DNA of 64,000 bases from Amycolatopsis cihanbeyliensis (lineage in GTDB: Bacteria > Actinomycetota > Actinomycetes > Mycobacteriales > Pseudonocardiaceae): contig NZ_VFML01000001.1 of assembly GCF_006715045.1 (NCBI RefSeq), forward strand, positions 1,952,501 through 2,016,500, read 5' to 3'. The notes beneath the pieces were generated by a model. That model saw nothing but the letters and a program-made list of their open reading frames with translations, had not been told where the DNA came from and searched no databases. The position numbers and the translations under genes are program-made. Of this stretch, positions 9,697 to 18,308 are shown one piece after another. Position 1 is the first letter of the stretch, and each line of letters begins with the position of its first letter.

Positions 9697-10161
9697 GTGG
9701 GAGGTAAGCAGAGCGCGGGAATTCTCCTGTTCCGCGGGACGGGTCCGGAGGCCGAGGTACTCCTCGGGCACATGGGCGGCCCGTTCTGGGCGAAACGGGA
9801 CGAGGGCGGATGGTCCATACCCAAGGGTGAGTGCGATCCGGAGGAGGATCCGCAGGCAGCGGCGGAGCGTGAGTTCCGCGAGGAGCTGGGGGTCCCGGTT
9901 CCGGACGGCGAGTGGGTCGCCCTCGGTACCGCACGGCAGTCCGGCAGCAAGACGGTGACCATCTGGGCGGTGCACAGCGACCTGAATCCGGACCTGGTGA
10001 CGCCGGGGACCTTCGAGCTGGAGTGGCCACGAGGTTCCGGAAACGTGCAGGAGTTCCCCGAGCTCGACCGGGTCGCCTGGTTCGACCTCGCGCAGGCGGA
10101 GACGAAGCTGGCCAAGGGGCAGCGGGTGTTCCTGGACCGCCTGTCCGAGCAGCTCGCCTAG
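9697..10161 (+). CDS. Nudix hydrolase
   Basis: A 154-residue protein with a complete Nudix box spanning residues 44-66: Gly44, Glu50, then Arg58-Glu59 and Glu62-Glu63 and Gly65 in the required spacing. It hydrolyses nucleoside diphosphates linked to another moiety; the exact substrate cannot be inferred. The start is GTG at 9697 (GTGGGAGG...), which puts family-like sequence (SAGILLFRG) at residue 6. It converges with the PNPOx-family gene; the 94 bp between them hold no clear gene. Confidence 0.87.
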   Translation: MGGKQSAGILLFRGTGPEAEVLLGHMGGPFWAKRDEGGWSIPKGECDPEEDPQAAAEREFREELGVPVPDGEWVALGTARQSGSKTVTIWAVHSDLNPDLVTPGTFELEWPRGSGNVQEFPELDRVAWFDLAQAETKLAKGQRVFLDRLSEQLA

Positions 10162-10255
10162 GCCAGTTCCCGCTCGGCCCGGCGGGTGAACGCCAGGCGA
10201 GGTCGGCGATGTGGGTGAGCACACGCCCGCTCGACCAGCCCGGCGGGGGTCATGG

Positions 10256-10888
10256 TCACAGCAGCCCCCTCGTCCATGCCGAGCCCGCCCGGGTGTAGCT
10301 CAGCCGAGTGTGCCTGCGCCCAGGGTCGCCCTGCCAGAACTCCACCTCCTCGGCTTCCACCACGTAGAGCGTCCAGTCCGGGGCCACCAGCTCCGGGTCC
10401 CGCGCGATCCGGTCCTCGGCACGCTCGAGTTCGGCGGCCAGCTCCGCGCTGCCGGACAGCGGCTCGCTCTGCCTGCCGAGCAGCCCCACCGCCCGGGCTC
10501 CCGGCGAACGGTTCCGGTAGTCCCGCGCACTCGCCGTGCCGCCGGCGAGGTGAACCGGGCCACGCACGCGTACCTGCCGGCCCAGCGCCGCCCAGTAGCA
10601 GGGGAGCGCGGCCCACGGGGTGTTCGCCAGCTCCTTGCCCTTGCGGCCGGCCGAGCTGGAGGCGAACCACCAGCCCGTGCCGTCGACGTCCCTGAGGATG
10701 AGTACGCGGGCCGAAGGCAGACCACCGGGATCAACGGTGGACAGCGTCATCGCGTGTGGCTCCACGACCCCCGCCTCGATCGCGTCGGTCAGCCAACGCG
10801 CGAACAGCGTCGCGGGCTCGGCGGGCGCGTGATCCGGGTCGAACGCGGGCAGGTCCCCGGCGAGTGAAGGCAACCCGCAACAGGCCAC
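10256..10888 (-). CDS. Pyridoxamine 5'-phosphate oxidase family protein
   Basis: A 210-residue protein with the FMN-binding split-barrel signature: MTLSTVDPGGLPSARVLILRDV, then SSSAGRKGKELANTPWAAL, and the C-terminal RRHTRLSYTR. These are the segments that bind FMN and PLP in PdxH. Length and motifs fit PdxH/PhzG-type oxidases, which oxidise pyridoxamine or pyridoxine phosphate to PLP or a related substrate. The N-terminus is shorter than in E. coli PdxH and the start ATG 10888 is the first available. It is divergent from the CGNR regulator. A PhzG-like oxidase of another substrate is the main alternative. Confidence 0.82.
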   Translation of the reverse strand: MACCGLPSLAGDLPAFDPDHAPAEPATLFARWLTDAIEAGVVEPHAMTLSTVDPGGLPSARVLILRDVDGTGWWFASSSAGRKGKELANTPWAALPCYWAALGRQVRVRGPVHLAGGTASARDYRNRSPGARAVGLLGRQSEPLSGSAELAAELERAEDRIARDPELVAPDWTLYVVEAEEVEFWQGDPGRRHTRLSYTRAGSAWTRGLL

Positions 10889-10995
10889 GCAGGCCGTTCA
10901 CGCCCTCACCAATGGATGGCGACTCCGGTGACATCAGGCGACCGTGGCCAGCCTTGTCACATGGAATCAAGACGAGAAACCATGAGGATCGGGCC

Positions 10996-11577
10996 GTGGA
11001 ACATCTGGCACTGGCACTGGCACTGGCCGCGACGATCCGGCACGGCGGCCAGAGCGGGGTCGCCGACGACCTGGCCACCCTGACCGGGTTCGCCGGGTGG
11101 ATCCGGCAGCGAAGCGATCGCCTCGGGGAGGACGTATCGCACGTGGACGATGAGCAGACCTGGCACCAGGTCCTGGACCTGCGGCGTGCGCTTCGTTCGC
11201 TGTTCGCCAGGGCGGCGCGGCCCGGGCCGCCGAGCGGGGCGGACGCCGACCGGTTGCTGGACCCGGACATCGCGCTGCGGCAGGTGAACGCCGCGTCCGC
11301 CGTGGCTAGGGCGCCGCAGCTCGCCTGGCCGGAGGGCGGCGCCCCGCGGGTGTGGCACCGGACCGCGGCGGCGGACCCACGGACCCGGTTGGTCGCGGCG
11401 CTGGCCAGCGCGGCGATCGACTTCCTCGGCAGCGAGGAGGCGTCCCGACTGCGAGCCTGCCCCGCCCCGCGCTGCGTGCGCTACTTCGTGCGGGAACATC
11501 CCCGGCAGACCTGGTGCAAGCCCTCCTGCGGGAACCGGGCCAGGGTCAGCCGCTATTACCGGCGGCACCGCGAGTGA
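10996..11577 (+). CDS. CGNR zinc-finger protein (ABATE-type putative transcriptional regulator)
   Basis: A 193-residue protein whose C-terminal ~45 residues carry the CGNR zinc finger: CPAPRC, then a spaced Cys, then CGNRARVSRYYRRH. This is thought to bind DNA. The N-terminal helical region fits the ABATE/stress-induced ligand-binding domain of this family. I chose GTG 10996, in front of EHLALALALAATIRHGG; the frame stays open upstream, but that stretch overlaps the promoter zone of the divergent PNPOx gene. Its targets are unknown, though autoregulation and control of the divergent neighbour are plausible. Confidence 0.78.
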   Translation: MEHLALALALAATIRHGGQSGVADDLATLTGFAGWIRQRSDRLGEDVSHVDDEQTWHQVLDLRRALRSLFARAARPGPPSGADADRLLDPDIALRQVNAASAVARAPQLAWPEGGAPRVWHRTAAADPRTRLVAALASAAIDFLGSEEASRLRACPAPRCVRYFVREHPRQTWCKPSCGNRARVSRYYRRHRE

Positions 11578-11705
11578 GGCGGCGCGGCGCGCTCGGACGG
11601 CAATGCGGCCGGCTGTGAGCGGTGTACGCGATCAGCACTCACCCGCACCCGGTAGGCGTGGTCGGTCACCAGCACGATGGCCGTCGCGGCGATGACCGCG
11701 CCGTG

Positions 11706-11741
11706 AGGCCTGATGCCGGAGTCACGCCCGGCATCAGGCCT
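11706..11741. terminator. Stem-loop terminator downstream of nrdJ
   Basis: A perfect 14-bp inverted repeat (AGGCCTGATGCCGG / CCGGCATCAGGCCT) with an 8-nt loop, 15 bp past the nrdJ stop. No T-run follows, which is usual for actinobacterial terminators. Confidence 0.7.
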
Positions 11742-11755
11742 GGTGCACGTTCGGA

Positions 11756-14700
11756 TCAGCTACAGCCGGAGGTGGCGCCGCAGCCTTCACAGGCGTAGCA
11801 GGAACCCGCGGGGCGCATCTTCGTCCCGCAGGTCATGCACAGCGGCGCGTCGGCGGCCTTGCCCATGTGCAACTCGGCCAACTCGGCTGTGGTGTGTGCC
11901 TCCCGCATCGTCTCCCGGTCCTCATCGGCGGGGGCGCCGCGCGGATCATCCGCGTACACGCTGCCGCGCAAGGCGTCCAGGTCCACGTTCTCCTGTTCAC
12001 CGGTGCCGTTGCCGTAATCGGACTCCACCTGCGCGGACCGTTCGTCCGCGGTGAAGATGCCCAGCTGGACCCGCTTCTCGTAGGGCAGGTAGTCCAGCGC
12101 CAACCTGCGGAACAGGTAGTCCAGCACGCTGGTGGCGATCCGCAGGTCCGGATCGTCGGTCATACCCGCGGGCTCGAACCGGAGGTTGGCGAACTTGGCG
12201 ACGTAGAACTCCAGCGGGATGCCGTACTGCAGGCCGACCGAAATGGACATGGAGAAGGCATCCATCACCCCGGACAGGGTGGAGCCCTGCTTGCCGAGCT
12301 TGACGAAGATCTCGCCGAGCCCATCGTCCGGATAGGAGCCCGCGGTCAGGTACCCCTCGGCGCCACCGACGGTGAAGGACACCGTCTGGCTGGGGCGCTT
12401 CTTCGGCAACCGCTTGCGGACCGGGCGGTACTCCACCACCGTCTCCGGCTCCTCGGTCTCCTTGTCCCGCTTCGCGGTGGACAGTGGCTGGCCGACCTTG
12501 CAGTTGTCACGGTAGATCGCGAGCGCCTTCAGCCCCAGCTTCCAACCCTGGAAGTAGATCTCCTCGACATCCGCCACGGTCGCCTGCTCCGGCATGTTCA
12601 CCGTCTTGGAGATGGCCCCGGAGAGGAACGGCTGTACCGCGGCCATCATCCGCACGTGTCCCATCGGGGCGATGGAGCGTTCACCGACCGCGCAGTCGAA
12701 CACGTCGTAGTGCTCGGGGCGCAGGCCCGGCGCGTCCACCACGTGCCCGTGCTCGGCCACGTACTCGACGACCGCCTCGACCTGCTCAGGCTGGTAGCCC
12801 ATCGAGGTCAGCGCCCCGGGCACGGTCTGGTTCACGATCTGCATGGACCCACCGCCGACCAGCTTCTTGAACTTCACCAGCGAGAAGTCCGGCTCGACCC
12901 CGGTGGTGTCGCAGTCCATCATGAATCCGATGGTGTTGTGACTGACGAAGCCGTTGGCGACATACGTGACGTTGTCCGGAACTGACAGGTCGTAGGTGGG
13001 CTGGACACCGCCGTCCTCGTTGGCGGCCACCGCCTCGAAAAGGTAGTTCAGCGCACGCGCCAACCGCTCGTCCCCGGTGTCCCCGAGCAACTGCCGAGCG
13101 GCCATCCTGGCCACGCCGCCGGTCGTGCGCAATGACGCCAGCACAGCAGCACGCTGCGGGTGACCAGCCGGCACGATCTCCTCCCACACCTCGCGGGGGA
13201 GATACACCCGGTCGCGTTCGGCCGAACCCTTCGGCTCGAGTGCCCCCATCAACCGCGACTTGCGCTCACCGATGAAACCGATGAGCTCGTCGAAGTCGAG
13301 CGCATGATCGATGTTGCGCAGGCACACCTGGTGCGACGCTCCACCCCGACCGCTCTCGGTCACGCGAGTGGTCGTGGCCAGCCCGAGCGGCAACAACATG
13401 CTGCGAACATCGTCGGCGAACGACTCCGAAGCGGTCGACAGGCTCGGCACACCCTCGCGCACCGAGCCACCGGCCTCGAACAACCCACGCAGGAAGGCGG
13501 TGTACACCGCCCCGTCATTGGTCTCGCGGACGGCGGCTGGCACACGCGGCGTCCGTCCCTTGCCGGTGTGGTCCACGCCGGGGAGGTCCTTGGCGAACCC
13601 TGCCGCCTTCCACCACCTGGCGAGCCGGACGGACTGAATACTGACCTCGTGACAGCCGGCACGCGAGGCGACCGCTGGTTCGAGTCCGAACAGCTCCTTC
13701 GACAGCACGCTCAGCCGGGCGACCACATCCAGGTCGGTGTCGGCAACGCAGAGCCGGATGCCCTCGGCATGCAGACTACCGTCACCCATGAAGTAGCCGA
13801 CCAGCTCGGCGAGGTCCTGGTCGACTGCGTCGGGGACCTGGACGTCCCGGTCGACGGCGTAGTAGGCCTGGCCCAAGACGGGCAGCGGGATCCGCCGTGG
13901 TTCACCGACCAGACCGTTCAGCTGGATCGGTACGACATCCGATGCCTCGATGTCGGCGAGCCGCTTCCACACCCAGGTACCGGTAGCCGGGTCGACGATC
14001 TTGACCCGATGAGTGAGAGTGCCCTGAATCCGGTAACCGCCGTCGGTCACGATGCGGCGCGTCGGTTCCTCACCGTTGATGAAGAACTTCGTCGCCGAGC
14101 GAGGCCCGTCATCGGTCGAGACGGCCAGGTCCAGGTGCTGCCACCGGTCACCGTAGGGGTCGCCCAGCTCCGAAAGCCGGGTCAGGCCGCGCTCGGTCGT
14201 CACCACCGTATCGCCGGTCAGGCAACCGGTCGGAGCGAGCACGCTGGCCTGGGCGTTGCGCCAGCCGTGCTGGCCGCCGATCTCGATTCCGCGCTGCCAC
14301 TCCTTCGTGGCCAGATCGCGCACCGCGACATCGTTGACGTGCATGGTCCGGATCTCGTCGTTGGCCGCGGCGTGCTTGCGCATCACCCGCTGGTGTGCCT
14401 TGGCATTGCGGGAATAGCCCTCGTACGGCCCGACGGCGGCGGCCAGCTCGGCGGACCGCCGGTAGGACACACCGGTCATCAGGGAGGTGATGGCCCCGGC
14501 CAGCGCGCGCCCGTCCGGGGAGTCGTAGGCGTGGCCGGTGGCCATCAGCAACGCACCCAGGTTCGCGTAGCCGATGCCGAGCTGCCGGAACTTCCGGGTG
14601 GTGTCGCCGATCGCCTCGGTCGGGAAGTCCGCGAAGGAAATGGAGATGTCCATCGCGGTGATCACGAACTCCACGGCCTTGGCGAACAACTCCGCGTTGA

Positions 14701-15880
14701 ACATGCCGTCCTCGCCGAGGAACTTCATCAGGTTCAACGAGGCGAGATTGCAACTGGAGTTGTCCAGATGCATGTACTCCGAGCATGGATTGGACGCGGT
14801 GATCCGGCCGGACTCGGGGCAGGTGTGCCAGTCGTTGATCGTGTCGTCGTACTGCAGGCCGGGGTCGGCGCACTCCCATGCCGCCTGAGCCATCGAGCGG
14901 AACAGCGGTTCGGCGTCCACCTCCTCGACGACCTCACCGGTCAGCCGGGTCCGCAGGCCGAACTTGCCCTCCGCCTCCACGGCTCGCATGAACTCGTCGG
15001 ACACCCGCACCGAGTTGTTCGCGTTCTGGTACTGCACCGAGTTGATGTCCGCGCCGCTGAGGTCCATGTCGAACCCGGCGTCGCGGAGCACCCGGATCTT
15101 CTTCTCCTCACCGGCCTTGGTCTGGATGAACTCGTCGATGTCGGGATGGTCCACGTCGAGCACGACCATCTTGGCGGCGCGCCGGGTCGCACCGCCGGAC
15201 TTGATGGTGCCCGCGGACGCGTCGGCGCCACGCATGAAGGAGACCGGGCCGGAGGCGGTACCCCCGGAGGAGAGCAACTCCCGCGAGGAACGGATCCGGG
15301 AGAGGTTGAGGCCGGCGCCGGACCCGCCCTTGAAGATCAGGCCCTCCTCCCGGTACCAGTTGAGGATCGACTCCATGTTGTCGTCCACGGCGAGGATGAA
15401 GCACGCCGATACCTGTTGCTTCGACGGCGTGCCGACGTTGAACCACACCGGGGAGTTGAAGCTGAACACCTGATGCAGCAGCATCCAGGTCAGCTCGTGC
15501 TCGAAGATCTCGGCATCGGCCTTGGTGGCGAAGTAGCCGTGCTTCGTACCGGCGTCCACATAGGTCAGTACCACGCGGTCGATCAGCTGGCGCAGGCTGT
15601 GCTCGCGCTGTGGTGTGCCGAGCGCGCCACGGAAGTACTTGCTCGCCACGATGTTGGTGGCGTTGACCGACCAGGACTCGGGAAACTCCACGCCGCGCTG
15701 CTCGAAATTCACCGTGCCGTCGCGCCAGTTGGTCATCACGACGTCCCGGTGCGCCCAGGTCACCTCGTCGTAAGGGTGCACACCCTCGGTGGTGAACACC
15801 CGCCGCAGGCTCAACCCGCGCTTGCGCCGCTTTCCGCCCTTGCCAGCGGCTTCCGCATCGGTCCCGACGGTTTCCGTCAT
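11756..15880 (-). CDS. nrdJ: Class II (adenosylcobalamin-dependent) ribonucleotide reductase with intein
   Basis: This enzyme reduces ribonucleotides to deoxyribonucleotides with a coenzyme-B12 radical, independent of oxygen. The precursor is 1374 residues. Removing an in-frame 430-residue intein (residues 553-982) leaves 944, the normal NrdJ length. Extein landmarks are NPCSEYMHLDNSSCNLASLN, the split APTG/TIGFMMDCDTTG active-site strand, and a Cys-rich C-terminal tail (CMTCGTKM...CYACEGCG) thought to bind zinc or shuttle electrons. The gene follows nrdR by 32 bp in the same direction, so the two form an operon repressed by NrdR. The start is ATG 15880. I did not recognise a cobalamin riboswitch in front of the operon. 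Confidence 0.95.
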   Translation of the reverse strand: MTETVGTDAEAAGKGGKRRKRGLSLRRVFTTEGVHPYDEVTWAHRDVVMTNWRDGTVNFEQRGVEFPESWSVNATNIVASKYFRGALGTPQREHSLRQLIDRVVLTYVDAGTKHGYFATKADAEIFEHELTWMLLHQVFSFNSPVWFNVGTPSKQQVSACFILAVDDNMESILNWYREEGLIFKGGSGAGLNLSRIRSSRELLSSGGTASGPVSFMRGADASAGTIKSGGATRRAAKMVVLDVDHPDIDEFIQTKAGEEKKIRVLRDAGFDMDLSGADINSVQYQNANNSVRVSDEFMRAVEAEGKFGLRTRLTGEVVEEVDAEPLFRSMAQAAWECADPGLQYDDTINDWHTCPESGRITASNPCSEYMHLDNSSCNLASLNLMKFLGEDGMFNAELFAKAVEFVITAMDISISFADFPTEAIGDTTRKFRQLGIGYANLGALLMATGHAYDSPDGRALAGAITSLMTGVSYRRSAELAAAVGPYEGYSRNAKAHQRVMRKHAAANDEIRTMHVNDVAVRDLATKEWQRGIEIGGQHGWRNAQASVLAPTGCLTGDTVVTTERGLTRLSELGDPYGDRWQHLDLAVSTDDGPRSATKFFINGEEPTRRIVTDGGYRIQGTLTHRVKIVDPATGTWVWKRLADIEASDVVPIQLNGLVGEPRRIPLPVLGQAYYAVDRDVQVPDAVDQDLAELVGYFMGDGSLHAEGIRLCVADTDLDVVARLSVLSKELFGLEPAVASRAGCHEVSIQSVRLARWWKAAGFAKDLPGVDHTGKGRTPRVPAAVRETNDGAVYTAFLRGLFEAGGSVREGVPSLSTASESFADDVRSMLLPLGLATTTRVTESGRGGASHQVCLRNIDHALDFDELIGFIGERKSRLMGALEPKGSAERDRVYLPREVWEEIVPAGHPQRAAVLASLRTTGGVARMAARQLLGDTGDERLARALNYLFEAVAANEDGGVQPTYDLSVPDNVTYVANGFVSHNTIGFMMDCDTTGVEPDFSLVKFKKLVGGGSMQIVNQTVPGALTSMGYQPEQVEAVVEYVAEHGHVVDAPGLRPEHYDVFDCAVGERSIAPMGHVRMMAAVQPFLSGAISKTVNMPEQATVADVEEIYFQGWKLGLKALAIYRDNCKVGQPLSTAKRDKETEEPETVVEYRPVRKRLPKKRPSQTVSFTVGGAEGYLTAGSYPDDGLGEIFVKLGKQGSTLSGVMDAFSMSISVGLQYGIPLEFYVAKFANLRFEPAGMTDDPDLRIATSVLDYLFRRLALDYLPYEKRVQLGIFTADERSAQVESDYGNGTGEQENVDLDALRGSVYADDPRGAPADEDRETMREAHTTAELAELHMGKAADAPLCMTCGTKMRPAGSCYACEGCGATSGCS
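12935..14224 (-). other. NrdJ intein with degenerate LAGLIDADG endonuclease
   Basis: The in-frame insertion runs from Cys553 (TGC codon 14224-14222, after APTG) to Asn982 (codon 12937-12935, in FVSHN), followed by Thr as the +1 residue. Block A is CLTGDTVVTTERG. The C-terminal blocks F/G are TYVANGFVSHN. A homing-endonuclease domain lies between, with first motif ELVGYFMGDGSL. The second motif reads FLRGLFEAGGSV, where the family has aspartate before the last glycine. That single substitution should remove a catalytic metal ligand, so the intein probably still splices but may no longer home. Confidence 0.93.
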
Positions 15881-15912
15881 ATCTTCTCCCCGCTCCGTGC
15901 GCGCGACTCGCG

Positions 15913-16425
15913 CTACTCGGTGTCCTTTGGGTCCTCCGGTTCACGCCCCTCCGGAGCACCGTCCGGCTCGGTCGAACCGGCGATGGCCTCGCGTAGATCC
16001 GCGATTTCTTTCTCGAAGTCCTCGATCGAGGAGAAGGAACGGTAGACGCTCGCGAAGCGCAGGTACGCCACCCCGTCGAGCTCGCGGAGCGGACCGAGGA
16101 TGGCCAGCCCGACCTCGTGGCTCGGAATCTCCGCGACCCCGGCCGAACGGATCGACTCCTCCACCCGTTGCGCGAGTTGCTGCAACGCGTCGTCATCGAC
16201 CGGACGGCCCTGGCAGGCACGACGCACTCCCCGAACCACCTTGTCCCTGCTGAACTGCTCGGTGACCCCGGACCGCTTGACCACGGCGAGCACCATCGTC
16301 TCCGAGGTCGTGAACCGACGTCCGCACTCGGAACAGGAACGGCGACGCCGGATGGCTTGCCCTTCATCGACCTCCCGGGAGTCGACGACCCGGGAGTCGG
16401 CATGGCGGCAGAACGGGCATCGCAT
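15913..16425 (-). CDS. nrdR: Transcriptional repressor NrdR
   Basis: A 170-residue protein. It starts with the zinc ribbon (Cys3, Cys6, Cys31, Cys34; MRCPFC...CSECGRRF) and continues with an ATP-cone domain ([15 protein letters not shown] ... [13 protein letters not shown]). NrdR senses ATP/dATP and represses ribonucleotide reductase genes. The C-terminal tail is an acidic, probably disordered extension. It is the first gene of the nrdR-nrdJ operon. A palindromic CTACATGTAG lies about 130 bp upstream and is the likely operator. Confidence 0.95.
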   Translation of the reverse strand: MRCPFCRHADSRVVDSREVDEGQAIRRRRSCSECGRRFTTSETMVLAVVKRSGVTEQFSRDKVVRGVRRACQGRPVDDDALQQLAQRVEESIRSAGVAEIPSHEVGLAILGPLRELDGVAYLRFASVYRSFSSIEDFEKEIADLREAIAGSTEPDGAPEGREPEDPKDTE

Positions 16426-16555
16426 CCGCCCATCACCTTCCTCTCCGCGCCGGACTCACGGCGGGTCTCCGCGGACACCCGGTGGGCAACGCGTGCAACT
16501 GGGACAACTACCGCAAGTCTACCCCAACCTGTGGACCAACTACCGATGTGTAACT

Positions 16556-16567
16556 ACTACATGTAGG
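16556..16567. promoter_or_regulatory. Probable NrdR box in the nrdR-nrdJ promoter
   Basis: The segment contains the perfect palindrome CTACATGTAG (16557-16566), which matches the core of NrdR boxes in actinobacteria. On the minus strand a TACACA -10-like hexamer follows a few bases downstream, which would place the box between -35 and -10. NrdR boxes usually come in pairs. The only partner I see (ACTACCGCAAGT, 16507-16518) is weak, so confidence is moderate. Confidence 0.5.
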
Positions 16568-16647
16568 GGTTGACCTTAAGCCGACCCTCGCGCCCGCGCA
16601 ACGGCGGGACGGCAGATCCTACAACCGGGTGACAACGGCCGCCCGGC

Positions 16648-17217
16648 TCAGCCCCCCACCGGCACGACGCCCGACTGGTGCGGCACGGCGAGCGGGGTAC
16701 CCGCGGGCACCGTACCGCCGGTGAGCTCGTTCAACTCCTGGATCCGCCGGATGACCGCATCGGGTTCGCTGTCCGGGGCGAACCGGTCCGCGACGTCCCG
16801 CAAGGTCTCCCCCGGCGCCACGGCCACCAGCGTGGTCTCCGTGGGAACCGGGGCCGCGCCACCCACTCCCTCGGCAAGCAGGCCGAGCCCTGCCACGCCG
16901 ATGCCCGTCGCGACCGCGAGCGCGACCAGCCACGGCCAGCGCCGCGGCACCCGCCGGGGCGCGCAGCCGACCACCGGCGGCACCCGGCGGCCCGCCACCA
17001 CCCTGGCGCGGGTCGGTGGTCGTCGCGGCTCACCCCGCCGCCGGGCGGGCACGCCGGTACGCACGGGGCGCATGCCGATGCGACGTCCGGGGTCGACCCG
17101 GATGCTCCCGCCACCGCCGGGCGCGGTGTCGTTATGGGGTATCACCTCGCCATGGGGCGCGTCGTCCTGCGCGACGCCACCGACGGCACGTCCTGCACGG
17201 TCCACGACCAGCGACAT
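16648..17217 (-). CDS. SOS-linked LysM-domain membrane protein
   Basis: A 189-residue protein with a basic, Pro/Arg-rich cytosolic N-terminus, one membrane helix (WPWLVALAVATGIGVAGLGLL) and an extracellular LysM-like domain (TLVAVAPGETLRDVADRFAPDS ... IQELNELTGGTVPAGTPLAVP), which binds peptidoglycan. I chose ATG 17217 because GGAGGAGGCC precedes it; the open frame extends to 17391 but that would run through the LexA boxes. The divergent position opposite lexA and the operators match Rv2719c of M. tuberculosis, a DNA-damage-induced cell-wall/division protein, so this gene probably halts division during SOS (inference from synteny). Confidence 0.82.
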   Translation of the reverse strand: MSLVVDRAGRAVGGVAQDDAPHGEVIPHNDTAPGGGGSIRVDPGRRIGMRPVRTGVPARRRGEPRRPPTRARVVAGRRVPPVVGCAPRRVPRRWPWLVALAVATGIGVAGLGLLAEGVGGAAPVPTETTLVAVAPGETLRDVADRFAPDSEPDAVIRRIQELNELTGGTVPAGTPLAVPHQSGVVPVGG

Positions 17218-17256
17218 CACGGCCTCCTCCGGCTCTCGGTCGAGGGCTCGACCAGA

Positions 17257-17288
17257 TCGAACACTCGTTCTATCGAACGCCCGTGCGA
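17257..17288. promoter_or_regulatory. Tandem LexA (SOS) boxes for the LysM gene
   Basis: TCGAACACTCGTTCTA (17257-17272) fits the actinobacterial SOS consensus TCGAAC(N)4GTTCGA with mismatches only in the last two bases. It is followed immediately by a second copy, TCGAACGCCCGTGCGA (17273-17288), with one mismatch in the right arm. The pair lies 40-71 bp upstream of the LysM gene start. Confidence 0.75.
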
Positions 17289-17416
17289 ATGTGTACCACC
17301 TGGCACCGACAAAATCGAGTAGCCGGAATCGGCCGTCGTGTCCGGCCGACCGCGTGAAACCGCCCCGACCAGGGCACTCGATGGGTGACAACTACCTGAA
17401 GGGCACGGCGTGTCGG

Positions 17417-17432
17417 TCGAACAGATGTTTGA
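17417..17432. promoter_or_regulatory. LexA box of lexA (autoregulation)
   Basis: TCGAACAGATGTTTGA matches the SOS consensus with one change in the right arm and lies 77 bp upstream of the lexA ATG. A small GC hairpin (CCCCC-GCTC-GGGGG, about 17435-17449) follows directly. Confidence 0.78.
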
Positions 17433-17508
17433 AATCCCCCGCTCGGGGGGCTAACGTCGGAGATCAGAACGGTGGGCCCACACCGAACGAACCGGAAGGC
17501 GGTGCCGC

Positions 17509-18246
17509 ATGGCCGAGAAGAAGTACGGGAAGGGTGTCAAGATACGCCCGCTTCCCGAGGTAGACCCTCCCATTCCCGACATGCTCGAGGATCCCGACGA
17601 CAGCCTGACCGTACGCCAGCAGCAGGTGCTGGAAGTGATCAGGGCCTGGGTCGACCGCTTCGGCTACCCCCCGAGCGTACGGGAGATCGGCGAGGCTGTC
17701 GGGCTCAACTCCACATCCTCGGTGTCGCACCAACTTCGTGCGCTGCAGCGCAAGGGTTACCTGCGCCGCGACGCCAACCGCCCGCGCGCGGTCGGCGTGC
17801 TCACCGCGCAGGCCGAGCCCCCGGCCGTGGTGCCGGTGGCAGCGGCGTCCGCGGAGGTCGAACAGCTGCCGCAGCCGGCGTTCGTGCCGCTGGTCGGGCG
17901 GATCGCGGCCGGTGGTCCCGTGCTGGCCGAGCAGGCCATCGAGGATGTGTTCCCGCTGCCGAAGGACATCGTCGGCGAAGGCGAGGTGTTCCTGCTCAGC
18001 GTCACCGGTGACTCGATGGTCGACGCCGCGATCACCGATGGCGACTGGGTGGTCGTCCGGCAGCAGCCGACCGCGAACAACGGCGAGATCGTGGCCGCGA
18101 TGATCGAGGGCGAGGCCACGGTCAAGACGTTCAAGCGCACCGACGAGCACGCTTGGCTGATCCCGCAGAACGAGGCCTACGAGCCGATCCCGGCCGACGA
18201 CGCGACCATCCTGGGCAAGGTGGTGGCGGTGTTGCGCCGGCTGTGA
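17509..18246 (+). CDS. lexA: SOS repressor LexA
   Basis: A 245-residue protein. The N-terminal winged helix ([20 protein letters not shown], with [21 protein letters not shown]) binds SOS boxes. The C-terminal S24 domain has the Ala134-Gly135 self-cleavage site (GRIAAGGPV) and the Ser169/Lys206 catalytic dyad ([14 protein letters not shown]). RecA filaments trigger self-cleavage. ATG 17509 gives the usual basic N-terminal extension of actinobacterial LexA. An upstream LexA box indicates autoregulation, and the divergent LysM gene carries its own boxes. Confidence 0.96.
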   Translation: MAEKKYGKGVKIRPLPEVDPPIPDMLEDPDDSLTVRQQQVLEVIRAWVDRFGYPPSVREIGEAVGLNSTSSVSHQLRALQRKGYLRRDANRPRAVGVLTAQAEPPAVVPVAAASAEVEQLPQPAFVPLVGRIAAGGPVLAEQAIEDVFPLPKDIVGEGEVFLLSVTGDSMVDAAITDGDWVVVRQQPTANNGEIVAAMIEGEATVKTFKRTDEHAWLIPQNEAYEPIPADDATILGKVVAVLRRL

Positions 18247-18250
18247 CTCG

Positions 18251-18291
18251 GCCGACCCAGCCGACCAGCCGACCCAGCCGACCAGTCGGCT
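18251..18291. terminator. 17-bp tandem duplication ending in a hairpin, between convergent genes
   Basis: The 17-mer GCCGACCCAGCCGACCA occurs twice in tandem (18251-18267 and 18268-18284). The second copy plus following bases forms AGCCGAC-CA-GTCGGCT (18276-18291). It lies just after the lexA stop and before the end of the convergent gene, so a bidirectional terminator is likely. Confidence 0.5.
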
Positions 18292-18308
18292 CCGCCCACT
18301 CAGCCAGC

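Noticed and set aside
10162..10255. Possible gene remnant between the Nudix and PNPOx genes
   Set aside because: The minus strand can encode a short peptide (MTPAGLVERACAHP...), but it has no ribosome-binding site and no family match; too short to call.
11578..11705. Short coding-like stretch between the CGNR gene and the nrdJ terminator
   Set aside because: The minus strand reads AVIAATAIVLVTDHAYRVRV but lacks a start with a ribosome-binding site; possibly a gene fragment, not supportable.
13160..16045. 961-residue open frame antisense to nrdJ and nrdR
   Set aside because: Two recognised genes lie on the opposite strand; the frame is a high-GC artefact.
16426..16647. Cobalamin riboswitch for the B12-dependent nrdJ
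   Set aside because: Looked for a B12-box-like conserved core and found none; only the NrdR palindrome is visible.
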